Origin: Megascapheus bottae
Taxonomy: Eukaryota; Chordata; Mammalia; Rodentia; Geomyidae
Direction: 5' to 3'
NCBI GenBank assembly: GCA_024803745.1
Contig: JANJXV010000013.1
Location: 28,872,001 to 28,936,000 of the forward strand
DNA: 64,000 bases
The position numbers and the translations under genes were made by a program. Shown one piece after another: positions 38,763-51,412 of the stretch. The notes below the pieces were generated by a model. The model was given only the letters and a program-made list of their open reading frames with translations. It was not told the origin of the DNA and made no database searches. Numbering within the stretch: position 1 is the first letter of the stretch; each line of letters begins with the position of its first letter.

Positions 38763-40000
38763 TATTGATAAAATAAATTTAGTTTCTCCTTAGAAGTACA
38801 TTGTCCAAGGTACAAATAGAAAAATAGGACTAAACCAATAGAAAGTATATAATGATGATGAGATAAAAATAATTATGGCAAAATTATATGAAAATCAAAC
38901 ATTTATAGTTAACAAATTGTTAATAAATATTTAGTAAATGGTTTGTTATGCAATACATTATACATATTTAACTAAATGTTAATATTTAATACTTTTTGTT
39001 GTTACTTGGAACTAAAAAGAAAAAGGTAAGAAAACATAAAAGTGCTATACTTCAATATTTTGAGATTTATAAACATAATTATTTACTAAAATAAACTTTC
39101 TTCTTGTGAAATTAAATTCTCATAACATTTCTCTGATTTCTGACCAGCTGGCCAAATCTTTCATCCATTTCTCAGACAATTACTTGACTAGATTAAGTTT
39201 CTTCCTTACCAGGACAGTTTCTGGCCTATGCTACCTATGGAGATAGGCCCTAGTACAAACTCAATACCATCTTCAGACATGTGCACAATGCAGAATGATA
39301 GGACAATGTGCAAAGATTTTGATTGTTTTCACTCAAAACCAAGTGCTCACAAAAGACCACACACTTATAGCACACACATGTGTGTATAAAAAATAGTAGC
39401 AATTCTTAAAAAGTGGGGTTGTTAGGGAGTGAATGATATCCTTATGAAATTTGCCTAGATCTTCATCCCTAATTAATCAATCTGTATATGACACTTCTTC
39501 CCAATGTCAATAGAATACTAGGCACAATTAATACCACATGATCCAAACACGGATCATACATTCACAAAGCTCATAAGTCATGCAGGCTAGGTGATAATAA
39601 TATTTTGCTGCATAAATTCAGTTAAAATTACATTATAATTGTAGGTAGAAATAATAGCAAGATATTATTTGCTAAGAAATCAATGTTCCTATAGATTTGG
39701 ATCCTACTATTGGCCCCAGAAATAATTTAGCTGGTATAGTTTCATTTTCATTGATTTATCCTCCAACTTCTAGAATACATGTATGTTGCGAAAACAACTA
39801 CTCAGCCAACATTAAACTATTGAAATGTAATATTGTAGAGATTGACACTACTGGGAACTCAAAATACCCATTATCTATTTGATGTTACTGGTAAGTTTGG
39901 TGGTCAGGATGGTAAAAGATTTCTCTTGATTGAGTGAAACCTATGCAAACAAGCTTTAGAGATTATTAAAAAGTTTATGGCAATTAAGAAAATGATATTT

Positions 40001-40245
40001 GCTGGGCACCGTGGTTCATGCCTGTAATCCTCACTACTCAGGAGGCTGAGATCTGAAGATCAAGGTTCAAAGCCAGCTGGGGCACAAAAGGACCTGAGAC
40101 TCTTCTCTCCGATTAACCTCTAGAAACTGGGAAGTGGGACTTAGCTCAAGGGTAGGGCAGTAGCCTTGAGCTGAAGAGCTCAGGGACAGTGCCCAGGCCG
40201 AGTTCAAGCCCCACGACCCACACAATTTTTTAAAAAAATATATTT
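40001..40245 (+). mobile_element. B1-ID dimeric SINE, full-length
   Basis: GCTGGGCACCGTGGTTCATG CCTGTAATCCTCACTACTCA is the B1 head. The ID-like tail has GGACTTAGCTCAAGGGTAGG and CCGAGTTCAAGCCCCACG, followed by an A-rich end. One of the best-preserved copies in the window. Confidence 0.93.
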
Positions 40246-42171
40246 TTAGAAAATTGTATTTTCCAGAGCAACAGATGAGTGCTAAATGCCATAATATTGA
40301 TTAACATACTTCAGTGAAAAAGACCACACCTGTGAACATTAATTCTGATTGGAATTCCTATTTCTTGGAAATAGGAATAGGAATTGCTGTCTTCCAACAC
40401 CCACAGCTCTTTTATATTTTCTTGGATTGAATAGAAACATAACAAAAATAATTGACAAAGTTCAAGTCACGAATGGTAGCTTGAATATGATTTCCTTTCA
40501 AAAGTGTAAAATGTCATTTGATCTTTTTACTACATAAGAACATTTCCATATGTCATGGAATTAGTATTTCAACAGCAGCTAAGAATAGCCACACTAATTA
40601 TTAATTCAGAGAAGACTAAAAAAATAAGTTCTGATATATTCAAGAGCATGCCTACTTACTTTCTAAATAAAAAAAATCACCTAATCCTTACAGAGCAAGT
40701 CATTTTATAGAAGCCAGAAAAAATTTTCCATGAAGACTTAAACAAATTATTGTCATTCTTTCATTTAATGGATTCAGGGTTTGCAAACTTATTTTATCCT
40801 GGCAACTTGTGTGCCAAAAGATTTTTATAATTTTATTGATGCTTTTATTATCAGAAACAACTTATGAAGTTTCAATTGCCTTTCAATTAGTTTGTAAAGA
40901 CCATGTGATTATAAACCAGTTGTATTTCCTGTGGTACAGTTTGTTCTACCAGACATAGTTGTCTTGTCTTTTTAATCTGACAGCATTATCCACCTTGCTG
41001 GTAGAAATTAAGTGGTATTAAGTTTTGCCACCCTGAGAATTCCTAACCACTAGAAGAGACTTCTCTCATTATTTTTTGGTAAAAGAAGTGACTAATTTTT
41101 TTTAACTTTTCTTACTAACTTGTTCTTTATATCTTAGTTTTTTTTTTCAGTAGTTTTATCAACCCCGTTGAGTGACATGATTACAAGTAAGCTTGGGTGA
41201 AATGCATGTTAGAGATTAAGTGCCACATTTCTTTCTCATTTCACATTAAGCCTGTATGCCATTGAGAATACGATAGCATTACACCTACATTTGCACACTT
41301 TCACAGGCTAATTTCTAGCATGGTGCATTCCAAGCTTCCTTTTTGTATAGAGTTCACTAATTCTACCTAATTTAAAATTATGGCCTGCTCTTTCCAGATA
41401 TATACACCCAGAATCTCTTTCATGGGTAGAGAGAAACCCAACCATTATATGTAAAGTGGTGTTCATATTTAAACCATATATCAAAGTTATGTATCTAGTT
41501 TGCCAAGAATTCCTAAGTCTTGCTGTGAGACGTGAAAAAAAATCCATTGAGTCTAGCTGTAGTATTTTGACACCTGGTCTAAGGTCTCTGTTCTGACCTA
41601 AAACATAGTTTCTTAATTCTGTGGCTGAGAGGTTTAAGGACAGAACTCTGGGAATATCCAGAATAATTAGTAGAGTTTTCTAATTCTAGTCTAGAGAAAA
41701 TGATGGGGGCTTCAGTGAAGATAGTACTTCTTCCTCTTTGTAACTTTGCACTTCCCCACAAACAAAATACTCAAAACTCACTTCATAACAGAACTTGATC
41801 AAAGGATAGAATTTAAGCAAGATCAGGAGCCACTACCAAAAGCAAATCATATCACTATCCTTATTCTTTGGGAAACTCTCCAATATGAGTAAAACTTGAT
41901 GGATTTCTTGGAACTTGACAGTATGCTTGTGAATTTCAGAAATTATATTTTGAAGCTGAAAGCGATAGTCTAAACTAGTAAAATATGTGTTTCTATTAAT
42001 CATGCTAGAGGAAAAATTCCATAACATTTCTATTCTATTTAAATATGTCTACACTTTTATTTGAAAAGGCATTCTGAAGTATAAATTCCAAAACCATAGG
42101 GGAAAATAAAGTAGGATTTTAAGGCAGTTTATAAGAATATGCTGTTTTTAATTCCTGTAATAATTCTGTGG

Positions 42172-42222
<51 letters not shown>

Positions 42223-42236
42223 TGTGTGTGTGTGTT
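42172..42236. repeat. (GT)n microsatellite
   Basis: About 30 GT units with one GTAT interruption, directly abutting the antisense SINE at 42237. Confidence 0.95.
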
Positions 42237-42607
42237 GGTTCTGGGGCTTGAGGCTTGAACATATAGCCTGAGACCTGACCCTGACTTTTCTGCTAATGGC
42301 TAGTACAGTACCATTAGACTCATAGCTCCATTACTAGCTATTTCAGTAGTTAATTAGAAATGAGAGTCATGGGCAGATGCAGTGGCTCATGCCTGTAATC
42401 CTAGTACTCAGGGGGCTGAGATCTTAGTATCAAGTTTCAAAGCCAGCCCAGCACTAAAAAGTTCTTGAGATCCTTATATCCAGTTAATCATCAGAAAACT
42501 GAAAGATGTACTATGGCTCAAAGCTTAGGAATGTTAACCTTGAGCTGCAGAGCTCAGGGACAGCCCGCAGGCCTAGAGTCCAAGCCCCACAACTGACAAA
42601 AAAAAAA

Positions 42608-42647
<40 letters not shown>

Positions 42648-42770
42648 AAAAGTAATGTAATGAGAGATCCATGGACTTTCTTGTGGAGGCTAGCTCTGAA
42701 CTAAGAACCTTAGATCTCAGCCTTGCAAGTAGTTGGAATTACAAGTCTGAGACAAGAACACCTGGCTGTA
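42230..42770 (-). mobile_element. Antisense B1-ID SINE split by a nested SINE
   Basis: The left part (42237-42370) shows antisense ID-like sequence and the AGTTAATTAGAAATGAGAG linker. The right part (about 42662-42770) resumes with CCATGGACTTTCTTGTGG and the antisense B1 head (GGAATTACAAGTCTGAGACA). The nested + strand element occupies 42371-42655. Confidence 0.85.
42371..42655 (+). mobile_element. Nested B1-ID SINE with (GAAA)n tail
   Basis: GGGCAGATGCAGTGGCTCAT GCCTGTAATCCTAGTACTCA begins the element. The ID-like tail ends GAGTCCAAGCCCCACAACTG, then A-rich sequence with (GAAA)n at 42608-42648. AATGAGAG near 42359 and 42659 is the likely target duplication inside the older antisense SINE. 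Confidence 0.88.
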
Positions 42771-42837
42771 AATCACCTTGTAAAATTTATGAGTTTATCA
42801 AGTTAATATGATTTTTATAAGAAAATAGAACATTTAA

Positions 42838-43871
42838 GACACATGATGACATGTTTAACATCTCTGGTCATAAAAGAAATGCAAATCAAAACAATTCTAA
42901 GATTCCACCTCACCCCAGTCAGAATGGCCAGGATCAAGAAAACTAATAACAACAGATGCTGGAGGGGATGTGGCCAGGAGAGATCACTACTACACTGTTG
43001 GTGGGAGTGCAAACTCGTTCAACCACTATGGAAAGCAGTATGGCAGTTCCTCAAAAGACTAAACATAGAACTCCCCTATGACCCAGCAATTCCACTACTT
43101 GGCATTTACCCAATCATCCAGAAACAAGGACAAACTAAATCCAGTAGCACAATGATGTTCATTGCAGCACTATTTACCATAGCAAAGATGCCCCTCAGTT
43201 GATGAGTGGATCAACAAGATGTGGTATTTATACACAATGGAATTCTATGCTGCTGTAAGAAAGAACCACATAGCCCCATTTGTAAGGAAATGGAAAGACT
43301 TAGAAAAAAATTCTATTAAGTGAAGTAAGCCAGACTCAAAGGAACGTAGGCCCAATAGTCTCCCTCATTTGTCATAATCAGTAGGAATCTTGGACTCTCC
43401 TAGCAGAGATTTACAATAGAAGAAAATCTAGAGACATTAGGCCAAATAGAACAACACTAAATGTAAGAACCTCCAGGATATAGAAACAAAAGCCATATAT
43501 GAGTGACTGTTGTCCTTAATGTACTATGTTGTCTCTCATCTCTTTTGCCATTCCTTGGTTATCTCATATTGTTACAAAATTTCACCTTGTTATCTGATAT
43601 TTTTATATGTGCTTAATTGGTTATTTGAAATTGGATAGGGACGGGGGAAATCAAGATAAGCAGGGGGAGGGTGGGAGGGAAATGGGACCTTGTCATAAGA
43701 AAGGGCATCAATGTTTGTGAAGTTATGTACCTTTTATCTGGTGAATATAATTTAACCCTTCTATTAATCACAATAAAAATTTAAAAAAAAGAAAAATGGG
43801 AATAAAATGGAAATTCAAGAAGTAAAATTTGACACACAAATTATAATGTGTATTGAGATTGGCAACAGAAA
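42838..43871 (+). mobile_element. Sense-strand truncated L1 with possible 3' transduction
   Basis: Plus-strand L1 sequence begins exactly at 42838 (GACACATGATG) and runs through the ORF2 C-terminus, the 3' UTR and an A-rich end near 43772-43797. About 70 nt of non-L1 sequence follows to 43868, then a short A run. The 16-bp AAAATAGAACATTTAA occurs directly before the L1 (42822-42837) and again at 43872-43887, as a target site duplication would. The region between L1 end and second copy is therefore best read as a transduced 3' flank. The element has the same orientation as GAS2. Confidence 0.85.
42843..43202 (+). pseudogene. L1 ORF2 C-terminal remnant (interrupted)
   Basis: The open part encodes the L1 ORF2 C-terminal segment with [19 protein letters not shown] and PYDPAIPLLGIYP. 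It reads into a stop at 43200 after TIAKMPLS. Relative to the copy at 1008-1505 some bases are missing at the TIAK-WNQP position, so the remaining ORF2 tail (around 43203-43320) is out of frame. No catalytic domain is present. Confidence 0.85.
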
Positions 43872-44574
43872 AAAATAGAACATTTAATATCATAAATAAC
43901 ATGTGCATGTATTTTTAAAAAAGATAATCCACTAATTATTATAATTTTAATATTTATAAAAATGATTTCTAATCCCTATCTGATATCATGGGCTGATTTT
44001 TTTAAATAAAGTCTACAAATTTCTTCCAATATCAGCTAAGACACTAGTTTTAAAGACCTTACATTTTTTCCTGATATTTGATGCTTATACACTGCTATCT
44101 AGTTCTAAAGAAAGAAAATCCATTTCTTGCTACATAAGCCAAAATAATATAATAGAAAAATGTGTATTTTGTGAGAAGAAATATGTTTTTTAAAATGTGA
44201 ACCCAACCTTGGAGGCACTGTGATTTTGACCATATCCAAAATTTATGGAGCGTCAATTCATGAAATAGTCATTTCAAAATTCTTCCACAAGAATTAATTA
44301 TTTTGGATGGGTTTTACGGACTGGCTTAGCTTAATTGATGCTTGATCTCTTACTATCTACAGACAGTTATGTAAACTCCGTGTTTTAGTTTCCTTGTTTG
44401 AAAATATGTAGGTATTAATAATGCCTATGTTGTTGAGTTTTTATTAGCATGCATCAAATGTATACAATTCATTTACTTTAACCATATTCTACTTCCATTA
44501 CCTGAATATATTTACCTTTCTACTTTAAGGAAGTAAATGCCTTAGTAGAACATAGTACATGTGGGCCTTTTTTC

Positions 44575-45383
44575 TTTTGTTTTTATTTTATTAGCATATT
44601 ATTTTATTATTAGGATAATGTACAGAGGGGTTACAGTTACCTTCATCAGATAGTATGTGCATTACTTCTCACACATTGATACTCCTTCTCATGTTTCTGT
44701 CCCACTTCCCTTCCCACACCCCTACCAATCGTCTTGTTTTTCCCTTCTTTCCCTATTTCAAATAAACAAATAAACATATATGTGGTATATTTTCAAAGTC
44801 AGATACAGTAACAATATGAGAATAATCATAATTGGAAAAAAGAGAAGAAAAATAACATAGTATATTAAGAACAACAATCACACAAGATAAATCTCGTTTC
44901 CATATCCTAGAGTTCATTTCAATTAGTCTCATCCTAAATGATCTTATGTACTTAGGTTTTGAGCTATTGTAATCCTCTGCTAGGAGAGGGAAACCATTGA
45001 GTCTACGGTCTGGCTTACTTCACTTAATATAATTTTTTCCAAGACCTTCCATTTCCTTACATATGGTGCAATGTCATTCTTTCTGATGGCAGCATATAAT
45101 TCTATTGTGTATATGTTCTACATCTTCTTGATCCATTCATCTACTGAGGGGCATCTGGATTGGTTCCATATTTAGCTATGGTAAATAATGCTGCAATGAA
45201 CATCGTTGTGCTAGTGGCTTTAATATGTCCTTGTTTCTGGACCTTTGGGTAAATGCCAAGGAGTGGAATTGCTGGGTAATAGGAAGCATTATGTTTAATC
45301 TTTTGAGGAATTGCTATACTGCTTTTCAGAGTGGTTGAAACGAGTTTAAACTCCCACCAACAGTGTAGCATTGATCCCTCCTG
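44575..45383 (-). mobile_element. Antisense 5'-truncated L1 with 16-bp TSD
   Basis: The minus strand reads an L1 A-rich tail, 3' UTR and a short ORF2 C-terminal piece with LHCWWEFK and PAIPLLGIYP. Exact copies of ATGTGGGCCTTTTTTC flank it at 44559-44574 and 45384-45399. The ORF2 part has several indels and substitutions, so it is non-coding. It lies antisense in the GAS2 intron. Confidence 0.9.
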
Positions 45384-46696
45384 ATGTGGGCCTTTTTTCA
45401 CATTTACCTTTTTGCTTGAGACTATCACTCCTCTCAAGGTTAACATTTCATCATGAATGATTTGAGGAGTCTTAATTGTTAACTGCTTGGCCAGATCATA
45501 ACTTCCTAGTTTGACTAAAAGCTCTTCTAATGAAATACAATGAGAAATTGATTGTTGCTTCCACCAGAGATTGATGTAATTCTGCCTTAAAGGGCGGGGG
45601 AGAAGAACCTGGAGTCATAGAAACGTCTTGCACCACATGTATGCTCCCAGTGAGAACTGCCATCCTTCTTCACAGGTTGCCTATTTCTTATCATTCCTCA
45701 CCCACTGCCATATTATTATAATTTTTTTTGATCTTTGTCTCTTTGGGTTCTCTCCATGGATCTAACAATATGTGGGATATTTTAGGTTGAATAAGTAAAC
45801 AAAGTAACAACAGCAACAAAAAAAAGTGAAGATATTATTTTAGATCCAGAACACTTCCAGAAGTTTCTAATAATCTTTGGTTCATAATTCTGAAGATATT
45901 AACTTGTCCATATCTTGGAAATTTTTCCCTCTTGTTTTTTGCCCCAAAGCCTTGAATGTGCAAAATCTTTTGGAAAAATCTAAATTTTATGTAGCAAAAT
46001 TGTCAGATTAGGTAATTTTGGATAACATGAGGAAGGACCAGGGTCTCAGGAAAGACAAAAGATTTGGTGAAGTGATATAACCTGGAAGTCTAAAATGTTT
46101 ATAAAATTCATCCTAGAAAAGCTTGCTCTTGTGCTTAGTCATGGATGCTATCAAACACCTATAATATCCAATTATTGGAACTTAGAGCATTATCTAAAAT
46201 TAGCAAATTAACAGCTCATTCAGTGCAATGGTGTAAGGCTGTTTTATATATTTCAGTTTAAATGGTTTATCATGGTTTTAATAAAATAATGACTATATGA
46301 GTAATAATCGGTGGTTTTCTCAATTTACTCACTATTTAGAATTAGAAAAAGATGGTTGTTTAGGTTTCTTTTTTTATATTGTTTAGGTTTCTTGTAGCTC
46401 ATTTTCAGAAGGTATTAACCTGAAATAAGGTGTTTTTATAGTAATTAAAGTTGTATCTTTCAGTTCTAAAGAAGACATAATGAAATCATTTTGGTTTTCC
46501 CTTCGTATCTTTCCCCATAACTGCCCCCTTTGGCCCAATAAAATAGTTGATGAGTGAAATAGGAATAGAATGACCTTTGTTTCTTCCCAGACCCCTTAAT
46601 TAGCCATCTATCAAAACACCATTTCACAATTATGGTAAAAAAAAGTAGTAAATCCAGTTTCTGTTAAACTAAAAGAGTGAATCAGAAAATCCCAGT

Positions 46697-46882
46697 AAAG
46701 GGCCGAAACTGTAGTCTAGTGGTGGAATGCTCACTTAGCAATCACGAAACCCTGGGTTTGATTCCCTGTGAGAGAAGTTTCACTGTGGCACAAGTGGCAG
46801 AGCACTAACCTTGAGCAAAAAAATGTCCAAGGTCAGTGCCCAGCTCCTGAGTTCAAGCCACAGGACTGGCAAAAAAAAGAAA
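46697..46882 (+). mobile_element. Dimeric ID-like SINE with 13-bp TSD
   Basis: Two ID-like units (TGTAGTCTAGTGGTGGAATG; GGCACAAGTGGCAGAGCACT) and an A-rich tail. Exact AGAAAATCCCAGT copies flank it at 46684-46696 and 46883-46895. Confidence 0.92.
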
Positions 46883-47242
46883 AGAAAATCCCAGTGCATA
46901 GTATTATTTTACTAATCAAATGGCAGTTCCAAAAATGTTTGTGGACTATCCACATTCATCATTTATTATACAGGATATAGAACTTTACAATATGTAAACC
47001 CCCTTTGAAATTAATAGCTGCATATTATTTATATATAATATTTAAATATGATAGAAGTTTTATGATTCTGTCTGAAAGATGAGAGATACTTAAGTAGTTT
47101 GTGATTAAATATTGCTGTGCCTCAAGTAGTTCTAAGCTTATACTCAAAACATTTACTATTTTTGAGAGTAATACCTTGCATGTAGTACAATGATAACGTT
47201 TGGAAGATGAAGGTTACAAAATGAGTCCAAAAGATGGGCACA

Positions 47243-47495
47243 GCTGGACACCACTGGCTCACATCTGTAATCCTAGCTACTCAGGAGTCTGAGATCTGAG
47301 AAACAAAATTTGAAGCCAGTCCAGGCAGAAATGTCCATGAGACTGTTATCTACAATTAAACACCAAAAAAAACAGAAGAAGAGCTGTGACTCAAGTGGTA
47401 GAGAGCTAGCATTGAATAAAATAATTCAGGACATTGCCAAAGCCCTGACTTCAATGCCAGGACCGTCACAAAATAAACAAATAAGTATAAAAAGG
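47243..47495 (+). mobile_element. B1-ID dimeric SINE
   Basis: ACCACTGGCTCACATCTGTA ATCCTAGCTACTCAGGAGTC is the B1 head. The ID-like tail shows CTCAAGTGGTAGAGAGCTAG and CTGACTTCAATGCCAGGACC. A 90-codon open frame at 47310-47582 runs through it and is not a gene. Confidence 0.85.
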
Positions 47496-47581
47496 TTGGA
47501 CATACTTGTAAGAGAAAGTCCAGGAGCATTGCAGGATAAAAACCATCCAAGAGAAAAAGGAAGACTATATGTCATCAACTA

Positions 47582-47795
47582 AGCCAAGTACGGCAGTCAC
47601 TGTCTATAATCTCAAGCACATACGTCCTTAAGTAGAAGGATCACTGCCCAAGTCCACACCTACAAAACATATGAGAGCAAACAGGAAAAATATCTGATGT
47701 ATAAGAATGGGCTGGGTGTATTATGCAAATGGTAGAGCACGTATCTCCAAGTGGAAGTCCCTGAATTTAAAATTCCAATATTAACAACTACAAAA
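47582..47795 (+). mobile_element. Degenerate SINE, tentative
   Basis: AAGTACGGCAGTCACTGTCT ATAATCTCAAGCACATACG and, later, GGTGTATTATGCAAATGGTA GAGCACG resemble a strongly diverged SINE with a final ID-like unit. Confidence 0.45.
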
Positions 47796-48164
47796 ACTTT
47801 TAATTGAATACAATCATACAAGTTATAAATATAAGGAATGCAATATGTTAGTGTGAGGCTAAATTTAGAAGTAAAAATGTAAGGGAGTATGCATTACATA
47901 TTTCACCCACATGTTTGTAATATGTTTTGAGGTTTTCTCACTTCATATCTAAGCCAAAAAATACCAATGATAAATAAGAAATAACTAATGGTTTTATAAT
48001 TTATATAGGATAACCATTCAAAATGAACCTTATTTTCACTCATTAACTCCCAGCCAAACACAGAAATAAAAACTCTTCTTATTGAATAATTTTTCTGATG
48101 GGTAAGTGGAAGAGAAAACCTGTTCCTAAACAGATGGCTTGAAATTATTTAAAAGAAGTTTGTA

Positions 48165-48356
48165 GGGCTGAGAATATGGCTTAGTGGTAAAGTCCTTGTC
48201 TAGCATCCATGAAGCTCTGGATTAGATTTCTCAGTACCACATAAACAGAAAAGGCCAGAAGTAGGTCTGTGGCACAAGTAATAGAGCACTAGCGTTCAGC
48301 ACATAGAGGCTCAGGGACAGAGCCAGGCCCTGAGTTCAAGCCCCAGGACTGGTGAA
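48165..48356 (+). mobile_element. Dimeric ID-like SINE leading into (GA)n
   Basis: GGGCTGAGAATATGGCTTAG TGGTAAAGTCCTTGTCTAGC begins unit 1. Unit 2 ends CTGAGTTCAAGCCCCAGGAC and passes directly into a (GA)n tract, so the tail seeded the microsatellite. Confidence 0.88.
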
Positions 48357-48359
48357 AAA

Positions 48360-48455
<96 letters not shown>

Positions 48456-48600
48456 CAGAGAGAGACAGGGAGGGAGGGAGGGAGGAAGGAAGGAGAAAAT
48501 GAGAGAGGGAGGGGGAGGGAGAAAGAGAGAGGGAAGAGAAAGAAAGAAAGAGAAAAAAAGAAAAGAAAAAAGGAAAGAGAAAGGAAGAAAAGTATGTAGG
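48356..48600. repeat. (GA)n / purine-rich microsatellite
   Basis: A pure GA tract (48356-48450) becomes a GGGA/GAAA-rich purine tract to about 48590. It grows out of a SINE tail. Open frames of repeated Arg-Glu on one strand and Ser-Leu on the other are artefacts. Confidence 0.95.
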
Positions 48601-49805
48601 TATGTAAAGCAGCAGAAGGCTTGATGAACCATCTGTAGATGGAAATAGACTATGAATCTACATGACTTGTCATTCTTAACCTGATTTGAACAAGAATATG
48701 TAGGTCCTGGACAAATAAAAAACATTTTTACAATGAGAGGACTTGATCTTTGGGGAAATGTTCATAATTGAGCTTGATTTCCTTTCATATACTAAGCAGC
48801 AAGTGAGAAATGAAAGATTAATTTCAGTATGACCCCTCAAACTATGACTGTAAACATTATTTATTGTCACATTTGTTTTTCTTTTCTTCTTCTTCTTCTT
48901 AGTTATCGGATAGAATCTGCTAAACCTTCTATTTGAGTAAAAGCAAGCCATTATTTCTGGTGATCCTTATGCTGTCTCCATACTGGAGTCAGCCTCTGAT
49001 AAGGTTGTTTGAGCTATGATTGGTGAGGGGGAGTTTTTCTAGCTGCAGTTTACAGTCTCTTTAGAAATTCAATCCCCAATGAGTTGGAAAAAGAAAAAGG
49101 AAAGGAAAGAAAATGATCTGGCACCATATAGCCTAGAGTTTGTGTAGGTTTCAATGACTCCAGGTTTATGTGAATGAACAGAGATTTTGTATTTAATCTG
49201 AAACACAAAATCAAAAATAACCAGTTTAAACTAAAGCTGAAGCACCTCACAAACCTAAAAAATTCTGATTTTGCAAAGGTGGGTACAGTGTGTGCAGGCA
49301 CACATATCACACATCTAGTTTCCATCTGTAGGTCTGATTTCCCAGCACCAGCAGCAATTTGCTCCAGGAACATGAAAGTAGACTTGATGGGATTTTTCTG
49401 CAGTGAGGTCATCTCTTCCACTCTCAGGCTCACATCCTGCCTTAACCACATGCAGGCCCATAGGCAAGAGAAGATTGTAAAAGGAGTGGAACTGGGGAAC
49501 AGCGCTCATGACATTCGATAGCCCTAATTGTGCTCTGTGCTTTCAAAGAAACCCTGAATGTAGAAGAGTATGTCAGGAAAAGTTGCTCTCACCATATGGA
49601 AATGGGAAATTAATTTTTTTTAATGAGCTGTTACTAAATGCTTTGGAGAAATTGAAGTCATTCAAACCAATCAATGATAAATGTATATGTCATTTGTTTA
49701 AAAGAAAAGTTCATGATTTTTTTTTTGGAAATTGAAAACTAAGGGGAAAGGCATTTGAACATGTCTGAGAATTGCTAATTTAAAATGTGAGTGCTAACTA
49801 GATAT

Positions 49806-49826
49806 GTGTGTGTGTGTGTGTGTGTG
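49806..49826. repeat. (GT)n microsatellite
   Basis: About ten GT units. Confidence 0.85.
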
Positions 49827-51191
49827 GTCCAAGGTATATGATACTGGCACATTACAGAGCAATGACATGATGTGTTTCAGATGAGGTAATTGAATTTACA
49901 CTGTATAGAACTGTTCAACTTCATCTTAAATTGCAGGAGCTCACTATATGAATGCCTTCTATTGTTTCACTTAGCCATTTGCAAATATATTGCATATCGT
50001 GCATGAAGCTATAAAGTTTGGGTATTGGGCTTCTGCAGTTTTTCTAGTCATGTCTAATTTCACACCAGCATAAGTTATATGTCTTTTGGATGCCTAAATA
50101 ATGTTATTGCTCCATATGAAAAATAATGCCTTACTTCATGAATTATAAAGCCAAAATAAAATAACAAAAGCAGCTCAATCCAAGATTATTTAAAGCACCA
50201 GACCTTTAATAAGAACAAAGAAAGAGTTTAAAGTAGAGATGAATTAACATAACACATTCATGGTGTCTTCTGAGAGTCTGGTTTGTACCAGGTCTTATGA
50301 AGAATGTGAAGAAAGTAAATCTGATTATCTTTCATAGCAAGAGTATTTTTTGTTAGTTTTTGTATCAACTTTAATAGATACTATTTTTAAATGGCAATCA
50401 CAAATATACTTCTCTTGTTTAAAAACAAAATTATCATATCAAAACAAAGTCCATCAAATGGACTTTTTGATGATTCAGAATTCACAGTCTTCAGTAGACC
50501 AATTATCTTTCCCATTAACATATTATATAAAAACTATTTAATATTGAAAGAGCTAAATATTTAACTACTTTTATATACAGACTGAGCAGGAATCAGATCA
50601 TTGTGGATCTGAAGGACCTTTTTTACCCCTCTTTTACTCCAATTTCATTTTGCTTTGAGTTTAAGCACAATAAAAGAATCTGTTTTCTCGTCATAGGGAT
50701 AGAGTGACCTGTTGAGAATAGCAATGTAGTAGGTAGAAACAAGGGTCCCTTTCACCAAAGTACAAGTTGGGCAACTCAAGAGACAAAATTGAATTCTGAT
50801 AGCAAGAGTATTTAACAATTTCTGTGCCATACTCCCTGTGGCAGCTGACAGAAGCCTACAGATATCTCCTTGTATTGTTATTCTTAAATATGTGACACAA
50901 GCAGGATTACAAGCATAATACAAATGAAATCAACTTTTATTAGAATAGATCACATAGTCTAAACATTAAAAAAATAAATCTGAAAGCTCAAAGAAGCTAT
51001 ATGTTTGCATTTCCTAAAAAATTGAAAACCTTAATCTGGCATTGCTCCATTAAACACTGTAGGATTTTCAACGAATACGAAAGAGTATTTTTGTGGAGAG
51101 TACACTCAGTATTTCCAGATGCCAGCAACATTTGTAATTACACATTGGCTCTTGAGTAAAATGGCCCTGTGACATATTTAAACATACTTTC

Positions 51192-51412
51192 TTTTTATGG
51201 TTGGTCTTTGGGGCTTGAACTCAGGGCCTGGATGCTGTCCCTGAGCTATTTTGCTCAAGGCTAGGGTTCTATCTCCTTATGTCACAGCACCTTTTCCAGT
51301 TTTCTGGTAGGTAATTAGGGTCTTGTGGATTTTTCTATCCTGACTGAGCTGTAATCCTTGCATCTCAGGCTCCTGAGTAGCTAGGATTACAGGCATGAAT
51401 CACTCATGCTCA
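51192..51412 (-). mobile_element. B1-ID dimeric SINE, antisense
   Basis: GGGGCTTGAACTCAGGGCCT GGATGCTGTCCCTGAGCTAT is the antisense ID-like part. CTCCTGAGTAGCTAGGATTA CAGGCATGA is the antisense B1 head. Confidence 0.92.

Noticed and set aside
42843..43202. Functional reverse transcriptase gene
   Set aside because: Only the ORF2 C-terminus is present, without catalytic motifs, and it is frameshifted; all L1 copies here are 5'-truncated.
47310..47582. 90-codon plus-strand frame
   Set aside because: Runs through a B1-ID SINE.
48336..48725. 129-codon minus-strand and 90-codon plus-strand frames (Ser-Leu and Arg-Glu repeats)
   Set aside because: Products of the (GA)n tract next to a SINE tail.
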